DNA of 64,000 bases, taken from NCBI GenBank assembly GCA_965237765.1, contig OZ250157.1, forward strand, positions 1,798,001 to 1,862,000, in the 5' to 3' direction. The notes under the pieces were generated by a model. The model was given only the letters and a program-made list of their open reading frames with translations. It was not told where the DNA came from and searched no databases. Below are positions 50,393 through 58,614 of this stretch, in pieces. A program made the position numbers and the translations under genes. Numbering within the stretch: the first letter of the stretch is position 1; each line of letters begins with the position of its first letter. The stretch is from WTGJ01 sp965237765. Lineage in GTDB: Bacteria > Chloroflexota > Anaerolineae > Aggregatilineales > Phototrophicaceae.

Positions 50393-52477
50393 ATGTTACA
50401 GGTAAAGCGGGTGGTTTTGATCTCACTGATGCTGGTATCAGGCATTCTGGCGCCCGCTTACTCTCAGGAAGCAGGTACGGACAGAGCGCAGCGAATCGAG
50501 CTGGGCGAGACGATCCAGGGGAGGCTGGATGACCAAAACACCAGTGATCTTTATTTGATAGATGTCCGAACCATGACCAATTTGGACTTTTCTGTAAGTA
50601 GCGGCGCTTTTCACACGATACTCCAATTGTATAGCAGTGAAATGGAACTCCTGGTGAGGGATCCTTTTGGAGGAGGGGGTAGCGATCCGCCTTTTGATGG
50701 TATATGGATTCCTGCCGGTAGCTATTACTTCGAGGTCAAACGGGAAAAAGAGAACTCTGAGGGAACCTATGAATTGACAGTGCAGAAGTTGAACAGGGTG
50801 AAGCAAATCGAGCTGGGCGATACGATTCGGGGGAGGCTGGATGGCCAAAACCCCATGGATCTCTACTCGTTAGAGGTCAGGACAGAAACTAGTTTGAACA
50901 TATCCTTAATGCGAAGAAGCGGCGATTTGGACCCGAGAATCCGTTTGTTGAACAGTGATATGCAACTCCTGGAGTGGGATGATGATGGCGGAGAGGGGAG
51001 AAATTCGTTGATTGATGACAGATGGGTTGCTGCCGGTACGTATTACATCGAGGTCTTACGGTACACAAACATCTCTGTGGGAGTTTACACTAGCGGAGAT
51101 TATGAATTAGTCGTGCAGGCGCAGCCTCCTTCTCAGGAAGCTGGTGCGGACATGTCGCAGCGAATCGAGTTGGGCGAGACGATTCGGGGGAGGCTGGATG
51201 ACCAAAACAACCGTGATCTTTACTCGATAGAGGTCGGGATAGGAACCAGTTTGAAAATATCCTTAATGCGAAGAAGCGACGATTTGGACCCGATACTCCG
51301 ATTATATAGCAGTAACATGGTACTACTGGAGACAGATGATGATGGCGGAGAGGGGAGAAATTCGCTGATTGAAGACAGATTGGTTCCTGCCGGTACCTAT
51401 TACATCGAGGTCAATCGATTCAATGATGGAACATCGGGTTCCTATAGCTTGACAGTGCTGGGGGAGGTGGAAGGGCCGCAGCGGATCGAGCTGGGCGAGA
51501 CGATCCAGGGAAGGCTGGATGACCAAAACAACCGTGATCTTTACTCGATAGAGGTCAGGACAGAAACCAGTTTGGATCTATCCGTAATGCGAAGAAGCGG
51601 CAATTTGGACCCATTGCTCCGATTGTATAGCAGTAACATAGAACTCCTGGAGTGGGATGATGATGGCGGAGAAGGAGTCAATTCGCTGATTGAAGACAGA
51701 AGGGTTCCTGCCGGTACCTATTACATTGAGGTCAATCGATACGATGATGGAACATCGGGTTCCTATAGCTTGGTGGTGTTCGACCGGATAGCAGACACCG
51801 ACATTGAGGAATCAGATTTTGACATCTCCTTAGACCTGGAAAATTTAGATTCCAATCTCCCCGATTCGTTCCTAGATGATGATCCGTGGTTCGGACTACA
51901 GAGCAATTTGCAAAACTCGTTAGGAACAAGCATATCCATTGAGGATCTCACCTGCACTGCCACCGATACCTGGTTCATCGTTACTCTAAAACCAAGCGAA
52001 ATGGGCGAATATGTTTCGCTGAGTTTACGGATCGTTGCAGAAGGGGATGCGGTGCTCAAGCATGTCTTGCCAGTGACGGACAAATCCCTCGCGGATTACA
52101 GGAACGAGGCCATAATGGAAATCACAATGTATGTATTTGAATCACCGCTGCATTTGATTCCTTTTGCCACATTTCTGGTTGAGAGCGGCGAGACGTTGGT
52201 AAACGTTTTCACGATCATTGAGGAGTACAAAGCAGATCTGGCACGCGAACAGGCAAAGAAGATCGGTGTCATCCAACTCACAACGAATCAACGGGCAGCA
52301 GAATCGAGCCTGCTGTTTCATATCGTCCATGATATTGGTTATGTTTCGACTCAAGCCACCTATTTCGTTGACGATGAAGATGTAGGTGCGTGGCTGGTGG
52401 ATAATCTCATCAGTGAAACGAATATTACGGTTCCGCTTGTTCCTATAACTTTTCCTTTGGAGATACTTTGCGAGTAA
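50393..52477 (+). CDS. Secreted protein with four PPC (pre-peptidase C-terminal) repeats
   Basis: A 694-residue, AT-rich gene. The likely N-terminus is the signal peptide MLQVKRVVLISLMLVSGILAPAYSQ; a GTG at 50378 after CAGGGG is an alternative, and the frame is open to 50291. Four tandem PPC-type beta domains of about 105 residues follow, each opening with R-I-E-L-G-E-T-I-x-G-R-L-D-D-Q-N and containing DLYSIEVRTETSL, LLEWDDDGGEGRNSLI and VPAGTYYIEV. The acidic DDDGGEG turns could bind calcium. The last 230 residues form a different domain without known motifs. PPC domains usually sit on secreted hydrolases, but no catalytic domain is visible, so the function is unknown. Confidence 0.8.
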   Translation: MLQVKRVVLISLMLVSGILAPAYSQEAGTDRAQRIELGETIQGRLDDQNTSDLYLIDVRTMTNLDFSVSSGAFHTILQLYSSEMELLVRDPFGGGGSDPPFDGIWIPAGSYYFEVKREKENSEGTYELTVQKLNRVKQIELGDTIRGRLDGQNPMDLYSLEVRTETSLNISLMRRSGDLDPRIRLLNSDMQLLEWDDDGGEGRNSLIDDRWVAAGTYYIEVLRYTNISVGVYTSGDYELVVQAQPPSQEAGADMSQRIELGETIRGRLDDQNNRDLYSIEVGIGTSLKISLMRRSDDLDPILRLYSSNMVLLETDDDGGEGRNSLIEDRLVPAGTYYIEVNRFNDGTSGSYSLTVLGEVEGPQRIELGETIQGRLDDQNNRDLYSIEVRTETSLDLSVMRRSGNLDPLLRLYSSNIELLEWDDDGGEGVNSLIEDRRVPAGTYYIEVNRYDDGTSGSYSLVVFDRIADTDIEESDFDISLDLENLDSNLPDSFLDDDPWFGLQSNLQNSLGTSISIEDLTCTATDTWFIVTLKPSEMGEYVSLSLRIVAEGDAVLKHVLPVTDKSLADYRNEAIMEITMYVFESPLHLIPFATFLVESGETLVNVFTIIEEYKADLAREQAKKIGVIQLTTNQRAAESSLLFHIVHDIGYVSTQATYFVDDEDVGAWLVDNLISETNITVPLVPITFPLEILCE
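50489..51781 (+). repeat. Four tandem coding repeats (PPC domains)
   Basis: Repeat starts are at about 50489, 50801, 51158 and 51479, each roughly 300-320 bases. Repeats 2-4 are the most alike at the DNA level (for example GAGCTGGGCGAGACGATCC and TACTCGATAGAGGTC recur), indicating recent internal duplication or gene conversion; repeat 1 has diverged in its acidic turn. Confidence 0.85.
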
Positions 52478-52628
52478 AAAAACTTATTTACGACCCAGCT
52501 GTGCTACCACAATAAAACTTCATATCCCTGCAGACACGCGACTGCGCTATAAAAGCGCGTAGCTACCCCCTTTCTCCATAGCCGCTATCATGACCTGTAG
52601 TATTTGGATGAGGAGGAGGTAAAAGTTC

Positions 52629-53672
52629 ATGGTTGTGGGAGGGCTGAAAACGGCACTGGTAGCGTTGCTGGATTTCAGCGATTGGGTCGATGCGCGAATC
52701 TGGCGTTGCGTCGATACGCTGGAACCGGAGCAGTTCACGCAACCACTAGCGTATTCCGTCGGTTCGATTCGGGATCAACTGGCGCATATGCTGGGAGCAG
52801 AGCGCGTCTGGTTGGCCCGAATGCAAGGGAGTGAGACACCGGCCCAATGGCGTGACTATACACAGTTTCTGGATTTCACTTCGACACGAATAGCCGCGAA
52901 ACAAGCACGGGTAGCTTTGCGCGAATATGTCGCAGGCCTGAATGACACTAGCTTGCGTGAATATTACCGCTGGCCGATTCCTCCAGGCCGGGATGACCCA
53001 CTTTGCCCACGCTGGCTCACGCTGTTGCATGTCGTCAATCACGGGACGGACCACCGTTCACAGATTCTCTTGCAATTGTCACGACACTTTAACGCTCCAA
53101 CTCTGGAGATTGATCTGAGTCGGTATTGGCGGGCACGGCGATCAGCCATCCAAGGAAGTGTTTCTGTATACATTATGCGTTGCCTGTTCACCTATCACGA
53201 ATGGGCGATGGCAAGAGTTTGGAACTTCGTCGCTGCGTTATCAGACAAAGCCTTAAGGCAGCCATTGGTTTATTCGGTTGGATCGATACAGCAACAGCTG
53301 GTTCATATTTTGAATGCAGAGCGTTTTTGGCTGCGTCGCCTGGGTGCTCCATCGTTGGATTTTCTCTTGGAGCTGGAATCGCTGAATCAAACGAAGTTGC
53401 GATCGATCGCTGAAGATCAAGAGCAATGGAAAATAGCTTGGCTGGCCAGCCTGGATGATGCAGGTTTGGCGCGCTTGCACTCTTTCCACCATCCAGATGA
53501 TTCTGCACGGGTCAGCTGGGCGAAATGGCAAGTTCTGCTGCACGTGTTGAATCATAGTACGGAGCACCGCGCGCAGATCCTCGCGCAACTGGCGCAGGAA
53601 TTCGGCGCGGCAACGGACGCGCAGGACCTGATCTATTATTGGTGGCAGGTTGGGGCGGAGACCCTAGCTTAA
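52629..53672 (+). CDS. Double DinB-domain protein
   Basis: A 347-residue protein with two tandem DinB/YfiT-type four-helix bundles (about 1-165 and 175-345). Each has the metal-binding His set: LAHMLGAERVW (His53) with HVVNHGTDHRSQ in the first, LVHILNAERFW with HVLNHSTEHRAQ in the second. The halves also share AYSVGSIRDQL/VYSVGSIQQQL, so the protein arose by internal duplication. DinB-fold proteins are metal-dependent thiol transferases or hydrolases (bacillithiol or mycothiol types) or of unknown role. A strong GGAGGT lies nine bases before the ATG. The AT-rich start and GC-rich end suggest a composition gradient at the island edge. Confidence 0.88.
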   Translation: MVVGGLKTALVALLDFSDWVDARIWRCVDTLEPEQFTQPLAYSVGSIRDQLAHMLGAERVWLARMQGSETPAQWRDYTQFLDFTSTRIAAKQARVALREYVAGLNDTSLREYYRWPIPPGRDDPLCPRWLTLLHVVNHGTDHRSQILLQLSRHFNAPTLEIDLSRYWRARRSAIQGSVSVYIMRCLFTYHEWAMARVWNFVAALSDKALRQPLVYSVGSIQQQLVHILNAERFWLRRLGAPSLDFLLELESLNQTKLRSIAEDQEQWKIAWLASLDDAGLARLHSFHHPDDSARVSWAKWQVLLHVLNHSTEHRAQILAQLAQEFGAATDAQDLIYYWWQVGAETLA

Positions 53673-53677
53673 TCCCT

Positions 53678-54601
53678 CTAGTCGGCGCCCATTTTGCTCA
53701 ACGCGACGGCGATGGCCGCGCCGATGCGCGCGTTGTTCCGCAGCAACGAGATATTGGCGCGCAACGAGCCATCGGAAGTCAGCTCGCCCACCCGCGTGAG
53801 CACATAGGGCGTCAGCTTTTTGCCGCGGATGCCGCGTTCGGCCGCTTCGCGTGAGGCGCGGGCGATGGCTTGTTCGGCATCGGCGGCGCCAAGGGCATCT
53901 TCTTCGGGTACGGGCACCGTGATGAGCAGGCCGTTTTGCGCGCCGAGCTGGCGGTGGGCGTGAATGACGCGAGCGGCTTCGTCGATGTCATTCAACCGGC
54001 TATCCACGCGCAGGCCGCTATCGCGCTGGAAGAAGGCGGGCAGCGAATCGGTCTGGTAACCGAGCACCGGCACGCCGTTCGTTTCCAACACCTCGAGCGT
54101 ATTTGGCAGGTCAAGGATGGATTTAGCGCCCGAGCAGACGACGGCGACGGGCGTGCGCCCCAGTTCGGTCAGATCGGCGGAGATATCGAAGGGTTCGCCG
54201 CGGTGGACGCCGCCGATGCCACCTGTGGCGAAGACTGTGATGCCCGCGGCGTGGGCGGCCACCATCGTCGCGGCGACGGTGGTCGCGCCATCGCCACCGC
54301 GCGCGATGACCGGCGCCAGGTCTCGTCGGCTGCATTTCTGGACGCTGCCCGCCGGCGCTTTGGCGAGGCGTTCTTGTTCGGCCGCGCTGACGCCAATGGT
54401 GAGCCGCCCGCGCAGGATGGCGACGGTGGCGGGGGTAGCGCCGGCGGCGCGGATGACCGCTTCCATGCCCAGCGAAGTCTCCAGGCTTTGTGGCAAAGGC
54501 AAGCCGTGGGTGAGCACGTTGGTCTCCAGCGCGACGACGGGGCGCCCTTCGGCCAGGGAAGTAGCAACCTCCTCGTGAATGTGCAATGCGGCGCGGTTCA
54601 T
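53678..54601 (-). CDS. psuG: Pseudouridine-5'-phosphate glycosidase
   Basis: A 307-residue PsuG, the usual length. Diagnostic stretches are PVVALETNVLTHGLPLPQSLE, ATVAILRGRLTIGVS, ARGGDGATTVAATMVAAHAAGITVFATGGIGGVHRG and PVAVVCSGAKSILDLPNTLEVLETNGVPVLGY. It splits pseudouridine 5'-phosphate into uracil and ribose 5-phosphate in the cytoplasm. The partner kinase PsuK is not adjacent; the PfkB kinase at 21550 looks like RfaE instead. The start at 54601 (MNRAALHIHEEV) is typical; the longer frame is not. It is convergent with the DinB gene, five bases apart. Confidence 0.95.
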   Translation of the reverse strand: MNRAALHIHEEVATSLAEGRPVVALETNVLTHGLPLPQSLETSLGMEAVIRAAGATPATVAILRGRLTIGVSAAEQERLAKAPAGSVQKCSRRDLAPVIARGGDGATTVAATMVAAHAAGITVFATGGIGGVHRGEPFDISADLTELGRTPVAVVCSGAKSILDLPNTLEVLETNGVPVLGYQTDSLPAFFQRDSGLRVDSRLNDIDEAARVIHAHRQLGAQNGLLITVPVPEEDALGAADAEQAIARASREAAERGIRGKKLTPYVLTRVGELTSDGSLRANISLLRNNARIGAAIAVALSKMGAD

Positions 54602-54769
54602 GGGATCAATTTGCTTTCTGCTCGCGGTTTCGGTGATTTCCTTAGAATACCAGTGCTGCATCAGAGGCGAGCTGAAGCAGGCAATGCTGCAAACCCAATT
54701 GTTCCTTCAACGGCAACAGCATACGACTTCGTTACCCAAATCGCAATTGATAGCAATCGGTACACGCCG

Positions 54770-55441
54770 CTAGTTTCCCCCTTCATCCAATATCAGCGCC
54801 AGGCGATGCGATTGATGGAATTCATCGCTCAGTCCGAGCAATTGCAACAGATCGCGCAGGCGCAGGTTGCCGCGTTCGCCGGTGGCCAGACGCGCGCGTA
54901 GGGTGTCGTCACCGTCCGCACTTAGCTCCAGCAATAAAGGTCGCGCGTCGCGCTCGCTGATTTGGACTGTGCCGCGCTTCTTCTTTTTCTCCTGGCGTAA
55001 GGGCAATACTTCGGCTGTCAGCAGCGCCACCACCCGCTCAGCCAGCGCGCCCGCAGGCAGGCCATCAGGGAAGTGAACACGGTATTCGGCGGCGCACACC
55101 AACGTTGGCAGCGAGGGCGAACGCACGGGCACCGCGCGTGCGCCGTGGATTTCTAAATCGGCGGGGCTCACGGCGCGGAGGCGCGGCGGTACCTCTTCTG
55201 GCGATACCGCTTCGCGCAGCCAGACATCGAGCAGCTCGCATTCGCTGGTGATGCCGAGGGGGGTGGCGGTGGCGAATTGCAGACGCGGGCGCGACGTGAA
55301 GCCTCGCGAATAGAGCACGGGCAACCCGGCGCGGCGCAAGGCACGCTCCCAGATTTTGGCGATATCCAGGTTGCCGGTGTATTGCAGAGCGCCGCGCTTG
55401 CCAAACGTGATGCGCAACCGCTGCGCCGCTTCCGTGTTCAT
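54770..55441 (-). CDS. DUF2344 (TIGR03936) protein, partner of the radical SAM protein
   Basis: A 223-residue protein with the DUF2344 pattern RLRITFGKRGALQYTGNLDIAKIWERALRRAGLPVLYSRGFTSRPRLQFATATPLGITSECELLDVWL. This domain normally sits next to, or is fused with, TIGR03960 radical SAM proteins. Its role is unknown; older links to methyltransferase-like or tRNA functions are unproven. I set the start at ATG 55441; an in-frame TTG at 55468 is possible but has no better ribosome binding site. With the -10 at 55449-55454 the message would be leaderless. Confidence 0.88.
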   Translation of the reverse strand: MNTEAAQRLRITFGKRGALQYTGNLDIAKIWERALRRAGLPVLYSRGFTSRPRLQFATATPLGITSECELLDVWLREAVSPEEVPPRLRAVSPADLEIHGARAVPVRSPSLPTLVCAAEYRVHFPDGLPAGALAERVVALLTAEVLPLRQEKKKKRGTVQISERDARPLLLELSADGDDTLRARLATGERGNLRLRDLLQLLGLSDEFHQSHRLALILDEGGN

Positions 55442-55447
55442 CTGGGG

Positions 55448-55454
55448 TATGATA
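55448..55454. promoter_or_regulatory. TATGATA: symmetric -10 in an 18-base divergent gap; both genes leaderless
   Basis: On + TATGAT (55448-55453) lies six bases before the ATG at 55460; on - TATCAT (55454-55449) lies seven bases before the ATG at 55441. Both start codons therefore coincide with the expected transcription starts. Confidence 0.5.
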
Positions 55455-55459
55455 AGGCT

Positions 55460-55864
55460 ATGGAGCAAGAGGAATCAAGCGGACGCGGACGTCTGGGCGC
55501 CATCGCCTGGTTGCTGGCGGTGGCGGCGCCCTTTGCGCTGGTCGGGGTGTCGTTCGCGGCCCTGACGCGCGCGCAACAGGGCGCCCTGCGTGATTGGTTG
55601 TTGAGCGTCCTCGTTCTCTGTCCGCTGGCGCTTTGCGCCTTGCCTTTCTACCTACTAATGCTGGCCCTGGGGCAGGTGGCCCTGCCTAAGGCGGCAGCGG
55701 CACGGCGGACGCGAATGCGCGCGCTGCGGAAAGGCGGCCTCGCGCTGCAGAGCCGCGTGCGTGATTGGAGCGAAAAGCTACCCGCTCCTGCGCTGGCAGG
55801 GGATCCACGTCAACCGCCTCTGTTTTCTGATGATGAGGAACGCGATGTCCCATCCGCGCGTTGA
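55460..55864 (+). CDS. Hypothetical membrane protein, two helices
   Basis: A 134-residue protein with two hydrophobic helices (about 12-35, LGAIAWLLAVAAPFALVGVSFAAL, and 45-70, WLLSVLVLCPLALCALPFYLLMLALG) and an Arg-rich C-terminal part likely in the cytoplasm. The ATG at 55460 lies at the expected +1 of a -10 at 55448, so it is probably leaderless. The 3' end overlaps the next small membrane gene by 20 bases. No family recognised. Confidence 0.68.
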   Translation: MEQEESSGRGRLGAIAWLLAVAAPFALVGVSFAALTRAQQGALRDWLLSVLVLCPLALCALPFYLLMLALGQVALPKAAAARRTRMRALRKGGLALQSRVRDWSEKLPAPALAGDPRQPPLFSDDEERDVPSAR

Positions 55865-56093
55865 GGACGAGACCGAGCTGAATTTGCGTGGGTCGATGCC
55901 GTCCGATGCGCTCTGGATTGGCGGTGTGGGAGCAGCGCTTTTGCTGGTCCTGGCGGCGCGGATTCTGTTCAGGCAAGGACGTGGCTCGCCGACTCCAAGT
56001 GGCTTGCAATGGCTGCGCCTGGCACGGGCGCTCTTGCGCTTCTTGCAACTGGCTGCGGAAATCAGCCGCGAATCATCCGGCGACGAAGTCTAA
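55845..56093 (+). CDS. Small single-helix membrane protein
   Basis: An 82-residue protein starting at ATG 55845, five bases after GAGGAA; the frame open to 55761 reads over the previous gene. A charged N-terminus (SHPRVEDETELNLRG) is followed by one membrane helix (ALWIGGVGAALLLVLAARIL) and an amphipathic helix. It overlaps the previous gene by 20 bases and ends in a four-base stop overlap (CTAA, 56090-56093) with the convergent ftsK. Function unknown; the pair may be a two-component membrane unit. Confidence 0.65.
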   Translation: MSHPRVEDETELNLRGSMPSDALWIGGVGAALLLVLAARILFRQGRGSPTPSGLQWLRLARALLRFLQLAAEISRESSGDEV

Positions 56094-58462
56094 TCTCCAC
56101 CAGCGAGCAAGGCGCGCAGCTCTTCTTCGCTGGCGGGTAAGGTGAGCGGGCGACCGCGCGCGCCGGGTGCTGCTTCGCCGAGCAGACCCAGCTCGTCTAG
56201 CGTATCGATGATGCGCGCCGCTCGCGGGTAACCGAGTCCGAGGCGCCGTTGCAGCAGCGATGCCGAAGCCAAGCCCTCTGCGCGCAAAGCGACGATGGCT
56301 CGCGGCAGGAGGGCGTCCCCTTCGGACCAGTTGGCGATGCGGCGTTCCTGCGCCTGCCTCGCCCAGGGAGCGCCGGTATCCGCGGGGAAGGCACCGAGGG
56401 CGATCTGTTCGGCCTGCCAGGCACTCCAATGCTGCACGATGGCGCGCACTTCCTCATCACTGACGAAGCAGCCCTGGATGCGGCGCGGGCCGGCGGCGTC
56501 GGGCGCCAGGTAGAGCATATCGCCGCGCCCGAGCAAAGTCTCCGCGCCGGCGCTATCCAGGACTACGCGCGAATCGACGCTCGATGGCACGTGGAAGGCG
56601 ATGCGGGCCGGGAAATTCGCCTTGATTAAGCCTGTGAACACATCCACACTCGGACGTTGCGTGGCGACGATGAGATGTATGCCGACCGCACGCGCCATTT
56701 GTGCCAACCGCACGACTGGCCGCTCGATCTCCGCGCCTTGCATCAACATCAAGTCGCCGATTTCGTCGATGACGATGAGCAAGTAGGGCAGCGGCTCGCT
56801 GGTTTGCGCGTTATAGGCATCCAGGTTGCGCGCGGACCCTTCTTCCAAGAGCTGGTAGCGCCGCGTCATCTCGCCCACGCACCATTGTAATGCGGCGACG
56901 ATGCGCTCTGGCTCCGTTTCCACCGGCCCGACCAGCTGCGGAAGGCCCTGGAAACGCGGCAGTTCGACCATTTTCGGGTCCAGCAGCACGAGTTGGAGGG
57001 TATCCGGCCCCTGGTCCAGCAGCAGGGCGCTGAGCAGGGCGGCGATGCAGACGGATTTGCCTGAGCCAGTCGTCCCGGCGATGAGCAGGTGTGGCAGCGC
57101 GCCGATATGCATGCCGACGGGTTTGCCGCTAACATCGCGCCCCAACGGCACATAGAGCGGCGAATGGGCCGCCCGCAACGCGCTCTGGTGGGCGGCGCTC
57201 TCGTAGACTGAACGCAGGGTGACGCGCTGGGGTTGTGGGTTCGGCACCTCGATGCCTATGACGCGCTGGCCCGGCACAGGCGCCTGCATGCGCAACCGTG
57301 TCGCCTCCAGCGCCAGCGCCAGGTCGTCCTGTAGGGCGGCAATCTTGCTGATGCGTGTCAGTTGGCTGCGAGAATCTTCGCCGAGTTGGCCCACCCGGTC
57401 CTTATAGGGTTGGATGGCGTATTGTGTCACGGTGGGGCCGACCTGGATGTCAACGACATCCACTTCGATATCAAAATCGCGCAGCGTGGCCTCGATGCGC
57501 GCGGCCGTCTGCTCGGTTTCACGCTGATGCTCGGCTGGGCGCGCGTATTCGGGGTGCAGGTATTCGAGGGCAGGTAGCTGGGCGGCGCGCAGCGCGCCGA
57601 TATCCGTGGTGGGCGCGGGGCCGGTACTCTCGGGCGCATCGGCGGTGAGGGTGGCGTGCGGCCCCGTATCCGGCGTTTCCGGGCGCGGGCGGCGCGAAGG
57701 TGGTAGGTGGCGAGACGCGCGTACTCCGGAGATGCGCATCAGCCGTTGTCTGGGGCGCGCAGCCAATTGTTGCCCACTGTGGCGACCGAACCGCGGTAAG
57801 TCCTCATCTACTTGCGGGGCGGGTTGGGTGTGGGATTTCTTTTCGCCATGCAGAAAGAAGGCCAGTTGTTCCAACCAGGTGCTGGCCGAATAAAATTGCG
57901 CCGCCGCCCCCTTCCGCCCCAGTCCGGCCGCCAGCGCCACGCCCAAGAGGAATATCAGCGCGAAGATGCCGCTCGCGATCGTCGGGCCGCTGAGGCGTGC
58001 GAGGCTACCCAGCCCCCAGCCAAAGATGCCGCCGCCGCGCCCACGGTGCAGGATGGACGCCAACTCCGGTTCGCCGCCCTGCAAATGAAAGAGGGCCAGC
58101 AGCGCCAGGAAAGCCAATTCCACCCCGAGGATACGGCGCGGAGTCGATGGCGTGCGCCGATCTCTCGGCATGAGCAAGCGGATGCCCAGGATGGTCATCG
58201 CCGCGGCAATAAGCAGGCTGCCCTCGCCGAAGAGCGTGCGCAGCGCCGCCGCCCAGGAGCGCGCGAGGGCGTTTTCTGTCGCGATATCCAGCAATGCTAA
58301 GATGGAGATAATACCGCCAATGATGCAGACGATGGCAGCCAGTTCATCCAGCCAAACCGGCAATTCGCCGGACCAGCGTGTGGGCTGGGTGGGAGCATTC
58401 GCGGAGTTTCTGGTATTTGCGGGGGCCGTGGAACTGACGGGCAGGCTCTCATCTGGGGGCAC
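56090..58462 (-). CDS. ftsK: FtsK/SpoIIIE DNA translocase
   Basis: A 790-residue translocase: four membrane helices (about 37-190), a Pro/Arg-rich linker, the alpha/beta motor with FtsK-alpha (DVVDIQVGPTVTQYAIQP), Walker A GTTGSGKS (about 463), Walker B YLLIVIDEIGDLM and ATQRPSVDVFTGLIKANFPARIAFHV, and a C-terminal gamma winged helix (LPRAIVALRAEGLASASLLQRRLGLGYPRAARIIDTLDELGLLG) that reads orienting DNA sequences. It pumps chromosomal DNA through the division septum. The GTG start at 58462 follows GGAG five bases upstream. It is divergent from citrate synthase. Confidence 0.96.
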   Translation of the reverse strand: MPPDESLPVSSTAPANTRNSANAPTQPTRWSGELPVWLDELAAIVCIIGGIISILALLDIATENALARSWAAALRTLFGEGSLLIAAAMTILGIRLLMPRDRRTPSTPRRILGVELAFLALLALFHLQGGEPELASILHRGRGGGIFGWGLGSLARLSGPTIASGIFALIFLLGVALAAGLGRKGAAAQFYSASTWLEQLAFFLHGEKKSHTQPAPQVDEDLPRFGRHSGQQLAARPRQRLMRISGVRASRHLPPSRRPRPETPDTGPHATLTADAPESTGPAPTTDIGALRAAQLPALEYLHPEYARPAEHQRETEQTAARIEATLRDFDIEVDVVDIQVGPTVTQYAIQPYKDRVGQLGEDSRSQLTRISKIAALQDDLALALEATRLRMQAPVPGQRVIGIEVPNPQPQRVTLRSVYESAAHQSALRAAHSPLYVPLGRDVSGKPVGMHIGALPHLLIAGTTGSGKSVCIAALLSALLLDQGPDTLQLVLLDPKMVELPRFQGLPQLVGPVETEPERIVAALQWCVGEMTRRYQLLEEGSARNLDAYNAQTSEPLPYLLIVIDEIGDLMLMQGAEIERPVVRLAQMARAVGIHLIVATQRPSVDVFTGLIKANFPARIAFHVPSSVDSRVVLDSAGAETLLGRGDMLYLAPDAAGPRRIQGCFVSDEEVRAIVQHWSAWQAEQIALGAFPADTGAPWARQAQERRIANWSEGDALLPRAIVALRAEGLASASLLQRRLGLGYPRAARIIDTLDELGLLGEAAPGARGRPLTLPASEEELRALLAGGD

Positions 58463-58569
58463 GGTGGCTCCGGTTCACGCGGCAGCTAACATTTCTTCTT
58501 GCATGCTATCACGATAGGAGGAATCGCGCTGATTCGGCGCGCTGAGACTTTGGCAGGTTTAGGACGCGT

Positions 58570-58578
58570 TGTTATACT
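58570..58578 (+). promoter_or_regulatory. Extended -10 TGTTATACT for citrate synthase
   Basis: TG-n-TATACT with the hexamer at 58573-58578, 36 bases before the ATG at 58615. The reverse strand offers TATAAC (58576-58571) toward ftsK, so it may also be bidirectional. Confidence 0.45.
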
Positions 58579-58614
58579 GATAAGGGGCAATTATCTTAGC
58601 GATGGGCGCGTGAA

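Noticed and set aside
52544..52558. GCGCT-ATAAA-AGCGC hairpin after the PPC-repeat gene
   Set aside because: The stem is only five base pairs and no run of T follows, so it is not a convincing intrinsic terminator.
52755..52775. GGTTCGATTCGGG resembling a tRNA T-loop
   Set aside because: It lies inside the DinB coding frame and no acceptor, D or anticodon arms can be drawn around it.
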